Assembly: GCF_900114705.1 (NCBI RefSeq)
Contig: NZ_FOTW01000010.1
Coordinates: 1 to 64,000, forward strand
From: Rugamonas rubra
Lineage (GTDB): Bacteria; Pseudomonadota; Gammaproteobacteria; Burkholderiales; Burkholderiaceae_D
Direction: 5' to 3'
DNA: 64,000 nucleotides
This document shows, piece by piece, positions 1-8,286 of this stretch. Made by a program: the position numbers and the translations under genes. The notes beneath the pieces were generated by a model, which searched no databases, was not told where the DNA came from, and saw nothing but the letters and a program-made list of their open reading frames with translations. The number at the start of each line of letters is the position of its first letter. The stretch's first letter is position 1.

Positions 1-47
1 TTGCAGTTATCCGCCAGTACATCGAGCAGCAGCAGACACCGCACTAG
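1..47 (+). CDS. C-terminal tail of IS200/IS605-type transposase (partial)
   Basis: The third frame from the window edge reads AVIRQYIEQQQTPH and stops with TAG at 45-47. A short amphipathic end of the type V-x-x-Y-I-x-x-Q is typical of IS200-like TnpA (Y1 HUH) transposases, which end with the helix carrying or following the catalytic tyrosine. Only 14 codons are visible, so the family call leans on this motif and on the hairpins that follow within 60 bases, as expected at the right end of such an element. The rest of the gene lies outside the window. Confidence 0.45.
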   Translation, partial: AVIRQYIEQQQTPH

Positions 48-60
48 ATGCACCAAACCG

Positions 61-106
61 GACGGCTGCGCCGTCCGCGCTCTTGACCCCGTCCTGAAGG
101 ACGGGG
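61..106 (+). mobile_element. Probable right-end hairpins of IS200/IS605-type element
   Basis: Two perfect hairpins follow the transposase tail: GACGGC-TGC-GCCGTC at 61-75, and CCCCGTCC-TGAA-GGACGGGG at 87-106. IS200/IS605 elements lack terminal inverted repeats and use subterminal imperfect hairpins recognised by TnpA, so this arrangement fits. The exact cleavage site cannot be placed by eye. The second hairpin is followed by CTTG, not a T-run, so it is not a typical terminator. Confidence 0.45.
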
Positions 107-225
107 CTTGCCGCGCGCTTGGTCAAGCGCACTTTCCTTCTGTTGCTATGAATCGGCGCAAGCTTGCGCCCCGCCGCTGCCAAGAATTGGCGGCATGCCC
201 CGATCACCGTCCCCGCCGCCAGCAC

Positions 226-558
226 ATGGAACGCCGCAAGCACCCTTCCCGCGCCAACACAAGCCGACCCAAGCCATGGAAGGCGGCGCGCGACCCGCGC
301 ATCCAGGACTTGCAGGCCGCCACCGACGTGGCGGCCTTCGCCGCCTGCTTCGAGGCCAGCCCCAACATCGCCTGCCGGTTCGACGCCGAGCAACGCCTGC
401 TCAACAAGCTGCCGCTGCACGACCAGCAGGGCCGCATCAACAGCGGCGAGATCTACCGCTTCTACACCAAGCCCTGGGACGACCAGAACCTGCGCGCCAA
501 CATCCAGGAATCCTTCCAATACCACCAGTTGATCCACGGCCAGGCGCACGAGGCTTGA
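226..558 (+). CDS. Small protein with response-regulator-like C-terminus (possible remnant)
   Basis: A 110-residue frame from ATG at 226. Residues about 75-102 (INSGEIYRFYTKPWDD and the helix after it) match the beta5-alpha5 end of a receiver domain, including the Lys-Pro pair next to the conserved active-site lysine and the N-x-G-E-I-Y-R-F segment common in RpfG-type regulators. The N-terminal 70 residues do not look like a receiver: no acidic pocket and no phosphorylatable Asp are seen. It starts just beyond the insertion-element tail, so truncation by insertion or a frameshift is plausible. It could be a degenerate fragment rather than a working gene. Confidence 0.4.
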   Translation: MERRKHPSRANTSRPKPWKAARDPRIQDLQAATDVAAFAACFEASPNIACRFDAEQRLLNKLPLHDQQGRINSGEIYRFYTKPWDDQNLRANIQESFQYHQLIHGQAHEA

Positions 559-659
559 GGCGGCCGGCGGGCTTTGTAAGCACTTGTGACAAGCGCAACA
601 AATGTCGAAAATGTAAGTTACATTACGGCATCGTTTTCACCGCCACCGCGCTCTCACCC

Positions 660-1331
660 ATGCATTTTTCCCGCAAGCTCCCGCGCCGCTGGGTCGGCCT
701 GCTGCTGACGTTGCTGCTGCACCTGGCCCTGCTCTACTCCCTGCTGCTCGGCAAGCCCGCGCCGCAGCGGGAGGACGGCCAGGCGGCGCGGCCGGCGATG
801 CAATGGCTGCTGCCGCCGCCGCCCAAGCGCGCGGCACCGATCGCCACGCCACCGCCGACCGCACCAAGCAGGCCGATCAAGCCGGCCAAGCCGGCGGCGG
901 CGACGCTATTGCCGCCACCACCGCAGGCCATCGCCGCGCCGGCGGAGGCGCCGGCAGCCGAGCCGGCCGCCGCCCTGCCGGCCGAGCCCGTCTTCGGCGC
1001 GGCGCCGCCCAGCGCCGCCGACGTCATGCGCCAGCCCAAACGCGACCTGGGCAAGATCGACCTGGGCAAGCTCGAGCAGGAACTGCGCAAGGAATTCCCG
1101 CAACGTGGCGTACCGCAGCAGCCGCCCGACTCCAAACAGGCCAGGCTGGAGCGCGGCATCAACGCCGCCCACGAGGCGGTGCCGCCGAAATGGTACGAGC
1201 CGGCGCGGATGGTCGAGCTGAGCCAGCCCAACAGCCAGGTGCGCGTCTACAAGGTCAGCACCGCGTTGGGCGCCTACTGCATCACGGTCAAGGAAGACGG
1301 CAAGAAGAACTTCACCACTTGTCCGCGTTGA
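660..1331 (+). CDS. Membrane-anchored Pro/Ala-rich protein of unknown function
   Basis: A 223-residue protein. One strongly hydrophobic segment (about residues 12-31, leucine-rich) follows a basic start and would anchor it in the inner membrane. Residues 35-145 are a low-complexity Pro/Ala/Lys linker like those of TonB or TolA. The C-terminal 75 residues form a small domain with two cysteines (AYCITV and TTCPR at the very end) that could form a disulfide in the periplasm. I do not recognise the family. A TonB-like spanning role is suggested by architecture only, and no ExbB/ExbD genes are adjacent. The first bases follow a short AT-richer gap that probably holds the promoter. Confidence 0.7.
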   Translation: MHFSRKLPRRWVGLLLTLLLHLALLYSLLLGKPAPQREDGQAARPAMQWLLPPPPKRAAPIATPPPTAPSRPIKPAKPAAATLLPPPPQAIAAPAEAPAAEPAAALPAEPVFGAAPPSAADVMRQPKRDLGKIDLGKLEQELRKEFPQRGVPQQPPDSKQARLERGINAAHEAVPPKWYEPARMVELSQPNSQVRVYKVSTALGAYCITVKEDGKKNFTTCPR

Positions 1332-1348
1332 TGCACGGCTAACTTATG

Positions 1349-2596
1349 CTAGACCGAGGCCATGGCCAGCTCGGCCTGGCCGAGCGGGCGCAGGCCGCGC
1401 AGGCGCAGCGCGATCAGCAGCGCCAGCCCGAGGCCCAGCGCCAGCACCAGCACCACGCCGTTCCAGCCGTCGCGGCCCCACATCACGCCGCTGGCCGAGC
1501 CGATCACGCTCGAGCCCATGTAGTAGAAGAACAGGTAGAGCGCCGAGGCCAGCGCCTTCGGCGCGCCGGCGCGCCGGCTGACCCAGCTGCTGGCCACCGA
1601 GTGGGTGGCGAAGAAGCCGAAGGTGAACAGGGCGGCGCCGGCGATGATCAGCGGCAGGCTGGACGACAAGGTCGCCAGCAGGCCGGCCAGCATGATCGCC
1701 AGCATCATCCACAGCACGCCACGGCGGCCCAGGCGGTCGGCCAGGCGGCCGGCCCAGACCGAGCTGAAGATGCCCAGCAGGTAGAGCAGCGAGACCATGC
1801 CGACCAGGCTCTGGCTCAGGCCGAACGGCGGCGCCAGCAGGCGGTAGCCGAGGTAGTTGTAGAAGCTGACGTAGCAGCCCATGAACAGGAAGGCCATGGC
1901 GAACAACCAGGGCAGGCCGGCGTCGCCGCAATGCTGGCGCACGCCGGCCAGCAGCGCGCGCCAGTCGCCCCGGCCGGGCGTGAAGTGGCGCGAGGCCGGC
2001 AGGCTGCGGTAGAACTCGGCCGCCGCCAGCAGGCCGGCCAGGCCCATCGCCAGCATGGCGACGCGCCACGACATCCAGTCGCTCAGCAGCGAAGTGAACA
2101 CTCGCCCCGCCATGCCGCCGAAGGCGCTGCCGCTGATGTACAGGCCCATCGACAGGCCCAGCGAGGACGGCTCGATCTCCTCGCCCAGGTAGGCCATGGC
2201 GATGGCCGGCATGCCGCCCAGCACCGCGCCGAGGGCGGCGCGCAGCAGCAGCAACTGCGGGTAGTTCTGCGCGCCGGCGCACAGCAGGGTCAGCACGGCG
2301 GCGCCGGCCATCGCCGCCACCATCAGCGGCTTGCGGCCGAGCCGTTCCGAAATCGAACTGAGCAACAGCATCGAGACGGCCAGCGCCGCCGTCGACACCG
2401 ACAGCGCCAGGCTGCTCTGCGCCGCAGTGAGCGCAAACTCGTGCGACAGCAGCGGCATCAGCGGCTGCACGCAGTACAACAGGGCGAAGCTGGAAAAGCC
2501 GCCGAAGAACATGGCGCGGTTGCTGCGCTTGAAGGCCGGTGTGCCGGCGGCGATGCGCGCCGGCGCGGGCGCGGGTGGAACGGAGGCGGGTGACAT
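1349..2596 (-). CDS. MFS transporter (YnfM-like drug/sugar efflux family)
   Basis: A 415-residue major facilitator protein with about twelve hydrophobic segments. The MFS loop 2-3 signature is visible as SISERLGRKPLM near residue 90, and a second copy (AGRLADRLGRRGVL) in the second half. Similarity in style is to the YnfM/AraJ-type efflux branch, and the substrate cannot be read from sequence. It is divergent from the LysR gene that starts at 2699, with about 100 bases between them holding a palindromic LysR site, so that regulator very likely controls this transporter. The start MSPASVPP precedes a Pro/Ala-rich cytoplasmic tail of about 25 residues. Confidence 0.85.
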   Translation of the reverse strand: MSPASVPPAPAPARIAAGTPAFKRSNRAMFFGGFSSFALLYCVQPLMPLLSHEFALTAAQSSLALSVSTAALAVSMLLLSSISERLGRKPLMVAAMAGAAVLTLLCAGAQNYPQLLLLRAALGAVLGGMPAIAMAYLGEEIEPSSLGLSMGLYISGSAFGGMAGRVFTSLLSDWMSWRVAMLAMGLAGLLAAAEFYRSLPASRHFTPGRGDWRALLAGVRQHCGDAGLPWLFAMAFLFMGCYVSFYNYLGYRLLAPPFGLSQSLVGMVSLLYLLGIFSSVWAGRLADRLGRRGVLWMMLAIMLAGLLATLSSSLPLIIAGAALFTFGFFATHSVASSWVSRRAGAPKALASALYLFFYYMGSSVIGSASGVMWGRDGWNGVVLVLALGLGLALLIALRLRGLRPLGQAELAMASV

Positions 2597-2643
2597 GGTG
2601 GCCTGGAGATGAACGGGATGGCTTCATCTTAGGATTGCGCATT

Positions 2644-2685
2644 ATTACTGTCCAATATATATTTAAGGCGTCAGTAATACCTTAA
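2644..2685. promoter_or_regulatory. LysR-type operator between MFS and LysR genes
   Basis: A perfect inverted repeat TTAAGG-N11-CCTTAA spans 2663-2685, the T-N11-A geometry expected for LysR-family recognition sites. It is nested with a second inverted repeat ATTACTG (2644-2650) / CAGTAAT (2672-2678). Both lie in the short divergent interval just ahead of the LysR start at 2699, where autoregulation and control of the transporter would act. Confidence 0.6.
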
Positions 2686-2698
2686 AGAGATAACAAAC

Positions 2699-3604
2699 AT
2701 GGAACTGCGCCACCTGCGCTACTTCGTCGCCGTCGCCGAGGAACTCAGCTTCACCCGCGCCGCCGAGCGCCTGCACATCGGCCAGCCGCCGCTGAGCCAG
2801 CAGATCCAGGCGCTCGAGGCCGAAGTGGGCGCCCAACTGCTGGAACGCAGCAAGCGCTGGGTGCGCCTGACCGAGGCCGGCAAGCTGTTCCTCGACGACG
2901 CGCGCCGCGTGCTGGCCCTGTCCGAGCAGGCGGTGCAGACGGCGCGCCGGGCGCAGCGCGGCGAGACCGGCGAGCTGCGCATCGGCTTCACCGCCTCGAC
3001 CCCGTTCACGCCGCTGTTCGCCGCCGTGGTCAACCGCTACCGCCAGCGCTATCCCGGCGTCAGCCTGCTGCTGCAGGAGATGCCCACCCTGCCCCAGCTG
3101 GCGCGCATCGCCGCGCGCGAGATGGACCTGGGCTTCGTCCGCCCGCCCGAGCACGCGGTGGCCGACAGCATCCGCCTGACCACGCTGCGCCAGGACCCGC
3201 TGCTGCTGGTGCTGCCGCAGGACCACCCGCTGGCGGCGCAGCAGGTGGTCGCCATCGGCCAGCTGGAGGGGCAGCCCTTCGTGATGTATCCGAAGAGCGC
3301 CGGCACCGGCATCCATCCGCAGATCTTCCGCCTGTGCCGCGCCGCCGGCTTCGTGCCGCACGTCGCCATCGAGGCCGGCGAGGCGACCACCATCATCGGC
3401 CTGGTGGCGGCCGGCTGCGGCATCTCGGTGCTGCCGGCCGCCTTCGAGATCCTGCACATGGAGGGGGTGTGCTACCGCCGCCTGGCCGACCCGGCCGCCG
3501 GCACCATGCTGCAGCTGGCCCAGCGCGCCGGCGAGAATTCGCCGCTGATCGCCGCCTTCGTCGCCGTGGCCGAGGAGGCCGCCGCCGAGGCGCGGCCGCA
3601 CTGA
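2699..3604 (+). CDS. LysR-family transcriptional regulator
   Basis: A 301-residue protein with a canonical N-terminal winged helix-turn-helix (residues 1-60; FTRAAERLHIGQPPLSQQI is the recognition region) and a C-terminal periplasmic-binding-protein-like effector domain (about 90-295). Such regulators bind T-N11-A sites and usually control a divergent neighbour, here the MFS transporter. The segment TGELRIGFTAS at the start of the effector domain places it in the BenM/CatM-like branch that senses small aromatic or organic acids, but the ligand is not deducible. The stop codon abuts an oppositely oriented terminator serving the next gene. Confidence 0.9.
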   Translation: MELRHLRYFVAVAEELSFTRAAERLHIGQPPLSQQIQALEAEVGAQLLERSKRWVRLTEAGKLFLDDARRVLALSEQAVQTARRAQRGETGELRIGFTASTPFTPLFAAVVNRYRQRYPGVSLLLQEMPTLPQLARIAAREMDLGFVRPPEHAVADSIRLTTLRQDPLLLVLPQDHPLAAQQVVAIGQLEGQPFVMYPKSAGTGIHPQIFRLCRAAGFVPHVAIEAGEATTIIGLVAAGCGISVLPAAFEILHMEGVCYRRLADPAAGTMLQLAQRAGENSPLIAAFVAVAEEAAAEARPH

Positions 3605-3631
3605 AAAAAAAGGCGGCGCCTCGGCGCCGCC
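3604..3631 (-). terminator. Rho-independent terminator of the metallophosphoesterase gene
   Basis: Read on the minus strand, a 9-bp GC-only stem (GGCGGCGCC / GGCGCCGCC at 3612-3631, 2-base spacer, so the apex opens in practice) is followed by eight T (the A-run 3604-3611 on the plus strand). It lies 21 bases beyond the stop at 3652. Confidence 0.8.
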
Positions 3632-3651
3632 CCCTGCCGCAAGACGCGACC

Positions 3652-5799
3652 TTAGTTGAAGCTGAGCGCCGCGCTGTTGGCGTTGCTGAGCTTTTTGCCG
3701 GCCAGGTCGATGGTGAAGTGCTCGCTCGGCTTGGCCGAACCGAGGCCCTTGAAGATGGCGAACACCTGCTTGAACTGGCTTTGGAAGGCGGCTTGCACCG
3801 GGTTCTGGTCGGACAGTTTGTCGCCCACCTTGAGCGGCGCCGCCGGGCTGGCCGGGAAGGCGCCCATCAGCACCTTGTACTGCGCCACCCGCTCGGCGCC
3901 CATGTCGCGCAGCGCCAGCTCGCCGGCGTAGACGGTGCGGTGGAAGTCGCCGTAGAACTCGTAGCCGCTGATCTTGGCGAAGTCGTCCAGCTTGAGGCCG
4001 GCGGCGGCGGCCAGCTTGTCGGCGCGGGCGCTGGCGTCGGCCCAGTCGGCCGCCAGCTGGCCGGCCGGCACCAGCGTCTGCGGCGTCGCCGAGGCGGCGG
4101 CGCAGCTGGCGCCGAGCGGCAGCACGCCGGGCGCGTCCTTCAGCTGGGCCAGCGTGACCTTGCTCTGCAACTGCGACAGGATCAGCATCTGCTTGGCGTT
4201 CAGCGCGCTGGCCGCCTCCTTCATCTCGCAGGGCCAGTACTCGTCCATGAAGCGCAGGCGCGACAGCTCGCCGAAGTAGTAGCGGGTGAACTCGCCGTAG
4301 GACTTGGTGTCGAGGATGGCGCGGTTCCAGCGCTTGGCGGCGTCGGCGGCCAGGCTGCTGCCCTGCAGGTAGTCGTACTCGGTCTGGTACAGCGGGAACA
4401 GCTCGTTGTAGCGCGGCACCGCGTTCAGGCCGACGGTCTGCACGTCGACCACGTCCTTGCTCTGGTAGCGCACGATCTTGTAGGCGGCGCCGAACACCGC
4501 CAGCGACGGCGACTGCACGTTGACCAGGTAGTTGCCCTTGCTGTCGCTGTACTCGTTGCTGCCGTTGAAGTGCATGTGGCCGCCGATGTGCAGCTGCAGG
4601 CCGGTGGCCGCCAGCGCCGCCGTGGTGGCCGCCTCGGGCACGCGGGCGGTCTGGAAGGCGCCCGGCTTGAACACCGCCTTCATCGCCTCGGTCTGGTTGG
4701 CGTAGAAGTCCATCGTCGGGTAGTGCGAGAAGGCCATCAACTGCTTGCCCTGCGCCTTGGCGCGCTCGGTGACCGACTTGATCCACTCCAGCTGGTGCTG
4801 CTTGTGCGTCAGCACCTTGTTCCAGCCGGCGTTGCCGGCGCCGTCGTAGCCCTTGAAGCGCTTCGGATTGAGCGGGTCGAAATTGCTGTTGGGGAGGTAG
4901 ACGTTGGCGTCGATCGCCAGCAGCCACAGGCCCTTGACCGGCTCGACCAGGTAGCTGGCGTCGACCACGTTGGCGCAGCGCGTGTAGTTCTTGCCCAGCT
5001 TGAGCTGGCCGGCGGCCTTGTAGGCGCCGCCCTCGCCCTCGGCGCAGATCTCGTACTCGCGGCTGGCGGCGCCGGCCTGGGCCTGCGCCTCGGCGTAGTT
5101 GTACTTGCCGCCGCTGTATTTGCTGAACGGCGTCTCCCAGTGCAGGTCGGCCTGGTTCGGCAGGTAGCCGAACTCGCCCAGCTTGGCCAGCAGCTTCTCG
5201 TAGCCCTGCTCCATCAGCTGGTCGGTGCAGACCACCGCCGGGTCCTTGGCCTTGCAGGCGGCGCTGCCGGTGGCGTAGACCTTCTGCTCCTTGCCGTCGC
5301 GCGTCAGGAAGTCGTTCTTGCCGGCCTCGTTGTCGTCGTGCGGCTCGTTCGGGTCGTGGTTGCCCGGTGCGATGAAGAAGCGCATGCCCTTGGCCTGGTA
5401 TTCCTTGAGGATGGCGGCGATGCCGTCGATGTTGATCGGCTGGGCGTCGTCGGAAATGTCGCCCGGCAGCGCGACCAGGCGGATGCCCTTGCCGTAGGCG
5501 TCGTCGAGGGCGGCGCGGAAGGCGAAGTAGTTTTCGTTGAACAGCCGGGTCGAGGTCAGCTGGGCGTACATGGTGCGGATGGTGGCGTTCTTGCCGTCCT
5601 TGGTGGGGATGCCGGCGAACTGGGCGCTCTTCAGGTCGCCGTAGACGTTCTCGAAGTGCACATCGCTCATGAAGGCGACGCTGGGCGCGGCCTCGACGGC
5701 GGCGTCGGCGGGCTGCTGGTCGCTGCCGCAGGCGGCCAACAGCAGGGGCAAGACGGCCAGCATGAGGCGGCCGGGACGGCGTGGGGGGGCGATGCGCAT
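3652..5799 (-). CDS. Calcineurin-like metallophosphoesterase lipoprotein
   Basis: A 715-residue exported lipoprotein. The signal peptide ends in a lipobox LLAAC with Cys24. The two-metal phosphoesterase motifs appear in order: D-x-H at 46-48 (SDVHFE), G-D at 113-114 (LPGDISDD), GNHD at 146-149, a later FSHYP histidine and GGHMHFNG (GHxH). These bind the dinuclear metal centre and catalyse phosphoester hydrolysis, probably in the periplasm or on the outer membrane. The protein is much longer than a bare catalytic domain (about 300 residues). The C-terminal 300 residues, with several cysteines, show no domain I can name. Substrate unknown. Monocistronic, with a strong terminator downstream and another gene's terminator upstream. 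Confidence 0.85.
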   Translation of the reverse strand: MRIAPPRRPGRLMLAVLPLLLAACGSDQQPADAAVEAAPSVAFMSDVHFENVYGDLKSAQFAGIPTKDGKNATIRTMYAQLTSTRLFNENYFAFRAALDDAYGKGIRLVALPGDISDDAQPINIDGIAAILKEYQAKGMRFFIAPGNHDPNEPHDDNEAGKNDFLTRDGKEQKVYATGSAACKAKDPAVVCTDQLMEQGYEKLLAKLGEFGYLPNQADLHWETPFSKYSGGKYNYAEAQAQAGAASREYEICAEGEGGAYKAAGQLKLGKNYTRCANVVDASYLVEPVKGLWLLAIDANVYLPNSNFDPLNPKRFKGYDGAGNAGWNKVLTHKQHQLEWIKSVTERAKAQGKQLMAFSHYPTMDFYANQTEAMKAVFKPGAFQTARVPEAATTAALAATGLQLHIGGHMHFNGSNEYSDSKGNYLVNVQSPSLAVFGAAYKIVRYQSKDVVDVQTVGLNAVPRYNELFPLYQTEYDYLQGSSLAADAAKRWNRAILDTKSYGEFTRYYFGELSRLRFMDEYWPCEMKEAASALNAKQMLILSQLQSKVTLAQLKDAPGVLPLGASCAAASATPQTLVPAGQLAADWADASARADKLAAAAGLKLDDFAKISGYEFYGDFHRTVYAGELALRDMGAERVAQYKVLMGAFPASPAAPLKVGDKLSDQNPVQAAFQSQFKQVFAIFKGLGSAKPSEHFTIDLAGKKLSNANSAALSFN

Positions 5800-5938
5800 G
5801 GATGCTCCGGGTCACTAGCGGGGAAGCGCCGAGTATGGCAGCGGCGTATGACCGCCGCGTTACAGGGCGGCGGGTTTCTTTCGACTTGCAAGGAAGCGGG
5901 CGGCGGCCGGCAAGGTCGCCGCCGCGGCGCCGCCGCAC

Positions 5939-5965
5939 AAAAAAAAAGCGGCGCCAACGCGCCGC
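5939..5965 (-). terminator. Rho-independent terminator closing the J-domain operon
   Basis: On the minus strand the stem GCGGCGC-loop-GCGCCGC (5948-5965, four-base loop) is followed by nine T (A-run 5939-5947). It lies 30 bases past the stop of the last gene of the 8580-5995 operon. Confidence 0.8.
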
Positions 5966-5994
5966 CCCGGTGTCCACGCGAAGCGCGGGCCGCC

Positions 5995-6885
5995 TCAGTC
6001 GTAGTCGGCGTCGAGCTCCGAGCCGGCGTAGTTCTCCAGTTCGGCGAACAGGGTCTTCATGGCCGTGCGGCCGCGAATGTGCTGGACCACCGTGCAGTGC
6101 TCGCGGTAGTTGGCGATGCGTTCGAGCAGCACCGGGTGGTGCTGCGCCGGCACCCGCGCCAGCAGCGCGGCCCAGCCCTCCTCGAAGTCCGGCTTGTTCT
6201 TGCGCACCGCCTTGACGAAGCGCTCGAAGTCCTTCTGCCCGGTGCGGGCGACCACCCGGCCGCCGCCCTCGATGGCGAAGATGATGGCCAGCGCGATCAC
6301 CCCCTCGGCGTTCAGGTCGCTGTCGTTGACCGGGCCGCGCTCGTGGTGGCGGCGCAGCCAGCCGGCCAGGCGCACGATGGCCTGCACCTCCTTGCGCTGC
6401 TTGAGCAGGACGGCGTAGCGCTCGTAGCCGGTCCAGTTCTGGTTCGGGTCGGCCTGGCACAGGTCGACGAACAGGTCGCGCAGGCGGCGCTGGGTGTACA
6501 CCGGGTCCTGGTCGTACTCGCCGACCAGGGCGTCCTCGGGCAGCGCCGACAACTCGCGCACCAGGCGGTAGCCGGCCTGGAAGGCCGCCTCGGCGCCGTG
6601 CTCGACGAGGAAGTCCAGCGCCGCGCCGTCGCCCTCGTCGAGCAACAGGCTGTCGAGGCCCATCGAGACGCAGCCGACGGTCAGCTGCAGCGCCTTCTGG
6701 ATGCCGTCGGCGGTGCGCTCGTTGGTGAACTTCTCGGCCACCATGGCGGTGATGCCGGAAAGCTCGTCGGCCAGGTTGACGGCGACCTCGTCGTCGTGCG
6801 CGCCGGCGGCCAGTTGCTTGATCGCGCGGGTCAGCCGTGGCAGGTTTTCTACCACCAATGCAGGCAGCATGTGTCCGCCTTCCAT
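5995..6885 (-). CDS. Hypothetical protein, fourth gene of J-domain operon
   Basis: A 296-residue, probably soluble cytoplasmic protein with no signal peptide or membrane segment. It is helix-rich and acidic at the end (ENYAGSELDADYD). No known domain or catalytic motif could be recognised. Its start overlaps the stop of the preceding gene (TGATG, one shared base at 6885), so translation is coupled. The neighbourhood, a J-domain protein plus three small acidic proteins in tightly packed order, suggests a chaperone-linked complex, but that is inference only. An internal ATG (codon 6) is a possible alternative start. Confidence 0.75.
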   Translation of the reverse strand: MEGGHMLPALVVENLPRLTRAIKQLAAGAHDDEVAVNLADELSGITAMVAEKFTNERTADGIQKALQLTVGCVSMGLDSLLLDEGDGAALDFLVEHGAEAAFQAGYRLVRELSALPEDALVGEYDQDPVYTQRRLRDLFVDLCQADPNQNWTGYERYAVLLKQRKEVQAIVRLAGWLRRHHERGPVNDSDLNAEGVIALAIIFAIEGGGRVVARTGQKDFERFVKAVRKNKPDFEEGWAALLARVPAQHHPVLLERIANYREHCTVVQHIRGRTAMKTLFAELENYAGSELDADYD

Positions 6886-7664
6886 CAGGAGAAGATGCCG
6901 CTGCCCAGGCTGCGGCGGGCGCTGGCGCGGCCGCTCACGCTGCGGCTGGTCGGCACCTGCTTGCGCAGACGGTACAGCAGCTCCTTGGTGGAGCGCTGCA
7001 GGTGGGCCGGCTCCTCGTCCGGGTCGTCGCCGAACTCGGCGTCGGCCAGGTCGGCGCTGTGGCGGAACTCGGGGAACAGCTCGAACAGGGCGCGGTCCCA
7101 GCCGTCCTCGGAGGCCTTGGCCAGCTCCACGGCCAGCGGCACGACGTCGTTGTCGGACGAGGTCTGGCCGGTCAGGTAGGGGCCCTTGGCGATGATCTCG
7201 CCGGCCACTTCCAGGATTTCCTTGGGCGCCATCGAGAACAGGATGGCGAAGGCGGTCGAGCCCCAGTCGGTGGCCGAGGCCTCGGCCAGCAGCGCGTGGC
7301 GGCGCTCCTCGTCGTCGGTGGCGAAGACCACGCCGTGGATGTGGGCGAACAGCGACTCGGCGATGCGCTCGGGGTCGTCCTCGATCAGGTCGTCGCCCCA
7401 GGTGGCGGCGAAGAAGGCCAGGCTGTCGGCCCAGGCCTTGGGCGGCACCAGCAGGGTCGCCAGCGACATCTTGCCGCCGTCGAAGCCGGCCATGTGCAGC
7501 GCGGTGACCTGCGGCGGGATGTTGCTCAACACCTCGACCACGGCCAGGTCGCCGTACTGGTCGGCGGCCTCGGAGAAGGCCTGTTCGGCGTGGCCCAGCG
7601 AGCCGGCCAGCACCAGTTCGGTGACCTGTTTGGTCAGCGCCGGCAGATTGCTTTTTTCAGTCAT
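6885..7664 (-). CDS. Hypothetical protein, third gene of J-domain operon
   Basis: A 259-residue soluble protein, strongly acidic in its middle and late part (DADLADAEFGDDPDEEP) and ending in a basic, Ser/Arg-rich tail (about residues 235-259, SRSVSGRASARRSLGSG). I recognise no family. It overlaps its upstream neighbour by four bases (ATGA type at 7661-7664) and its downstream neighbour by one base, so the three proteins are almost certainly made in fixed ratio. The charge switch between body and tail could serve binding to its acidic partners. Confidence 0.75.
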   Translation of the reverse strand: MTEKSNLPALTKQVTELVLAGSLGHAEQAFSEAADQYGDLAVVEVLSNIPPQVTALHMAGFDGGKMSLATLLVPPKAWADSLAFFAATWGDDLIEDDPERIAESLFAHIHGVVFATDDEERRHALLAEASATDWGSTAFAILFSMAPKEILEVAGEIIAKGPYLTGQTSSDNDVVPLAVELAKASEDGWDRALFELFPEFRHSADLADAEFGDDPDEEPAHLQRSTKELLYRLRKQVPTSRSVSGRASARRSLGSGIFS

Positions 7665-8167
7665 GGTTGATCTCCATCCTGGTCGAACATCTGGGAGAAC
7701 TCGTCGGTCACGTCGTCGTCGTCATGCACGTCGTCGCCGTCGTCGTTGGCCGACAACTGGTCGAGCGACTGGTCGTCGTCGTCCCACTTGCGCGGGTTCT
7801 TGAACAGGAAGGCGGTGATGATGGCCTGGCGCGCCAGCTCGGGCAGGCTTTCCTCCAGCGCCGCGTACATCTTGGCCGCCTCGTCGCCGGCGCAGGAGGC
7901 CATGGCGAACACGCGCGACGGGTCGCCGAACTCGTAGTCCTCGGCCTCGGCCAGCAGGCCCTTGGGGTCGGAGAACTGGATGTGGTCGACCAGCGCGAAG
8001 GCCAGCATGTTGACGTCCTCGATGCCGCCGCCGCCGGCGTATTCGGAGACCAGCGCGTTGACCATCATCTGGTAGTTCTTGCGGTCGGGCGGATCGCCCA
8101 GAATGCCGTCGATCTGGCCGCCCAGCTCGCGCGACTGATAGGCAAATTCGGGGTGTACTTTTCTCAT
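7661..8167 (-). CDS. Hypothetical acidic protein, second gene of J-domain operon
   Basis: A 168-residue soluble protein. Residues 1-125 look globular and helix-rich. The last 40 residues are extremely rich in Asp (WDDDDQSLDQL, DDGDDVHDDDDVTDEF), a poly-acidic tail typical of chaperone-like or histone-like partners. No family was recognised. It ends with a four-base overlap with the next gene. About 120 bases separate it from the J-domain gene upstream; that gap is GC-only low-complexity sequence with no clear terminator, so co-transcription is likely. Confidence 0.75.
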   Translation of the reverse strand: MRKVHPEFAYQSRELGGQIDGILGDPPDRKNYQMMVNALVSEYAGGGGIEDVNMLAFALVDHIQFSDPKGLLAEAEDYEFGDPSRVFAMASCAGDEAAKMYAALEESLPELARQAIITAFLFKNPRKWDDDDQSLDQLSANDDGDDVHDDDDVTDEFSQMFDQDGDQP

Positions 8168-8286
8168 GGGGTGCTTTCTTTATTCTCTAAATGGTGCTGT
8201 CTGGTTGGCGCCGGGCGCCCGTGCCGGCGCCGTGGCCGGCGCCGCCGCCCGCGCAGTCGCTTGCGGCGGCGGCCGCGGCCGCCGTG

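Noticed and set aside
2663..6460. Very long minus-strand frame antisense to LysR and phosphoesterase genes
   Set aside because: GC-rich coding DNA leaves long stop-free antisense frames. The product is Arg/Gly/Ala-rich with no recognisable domain, while the opposite or alternate frames carry clear families.
3334..7179. Plus-strand frame of about 1280 residues through the phosphoesterase and acidic-protein genes
   Set aside because: Val/Leu/Gly/Arg-rich translation typical of a shadow frame. The real genes are on the minus strand with motifs and terminators.
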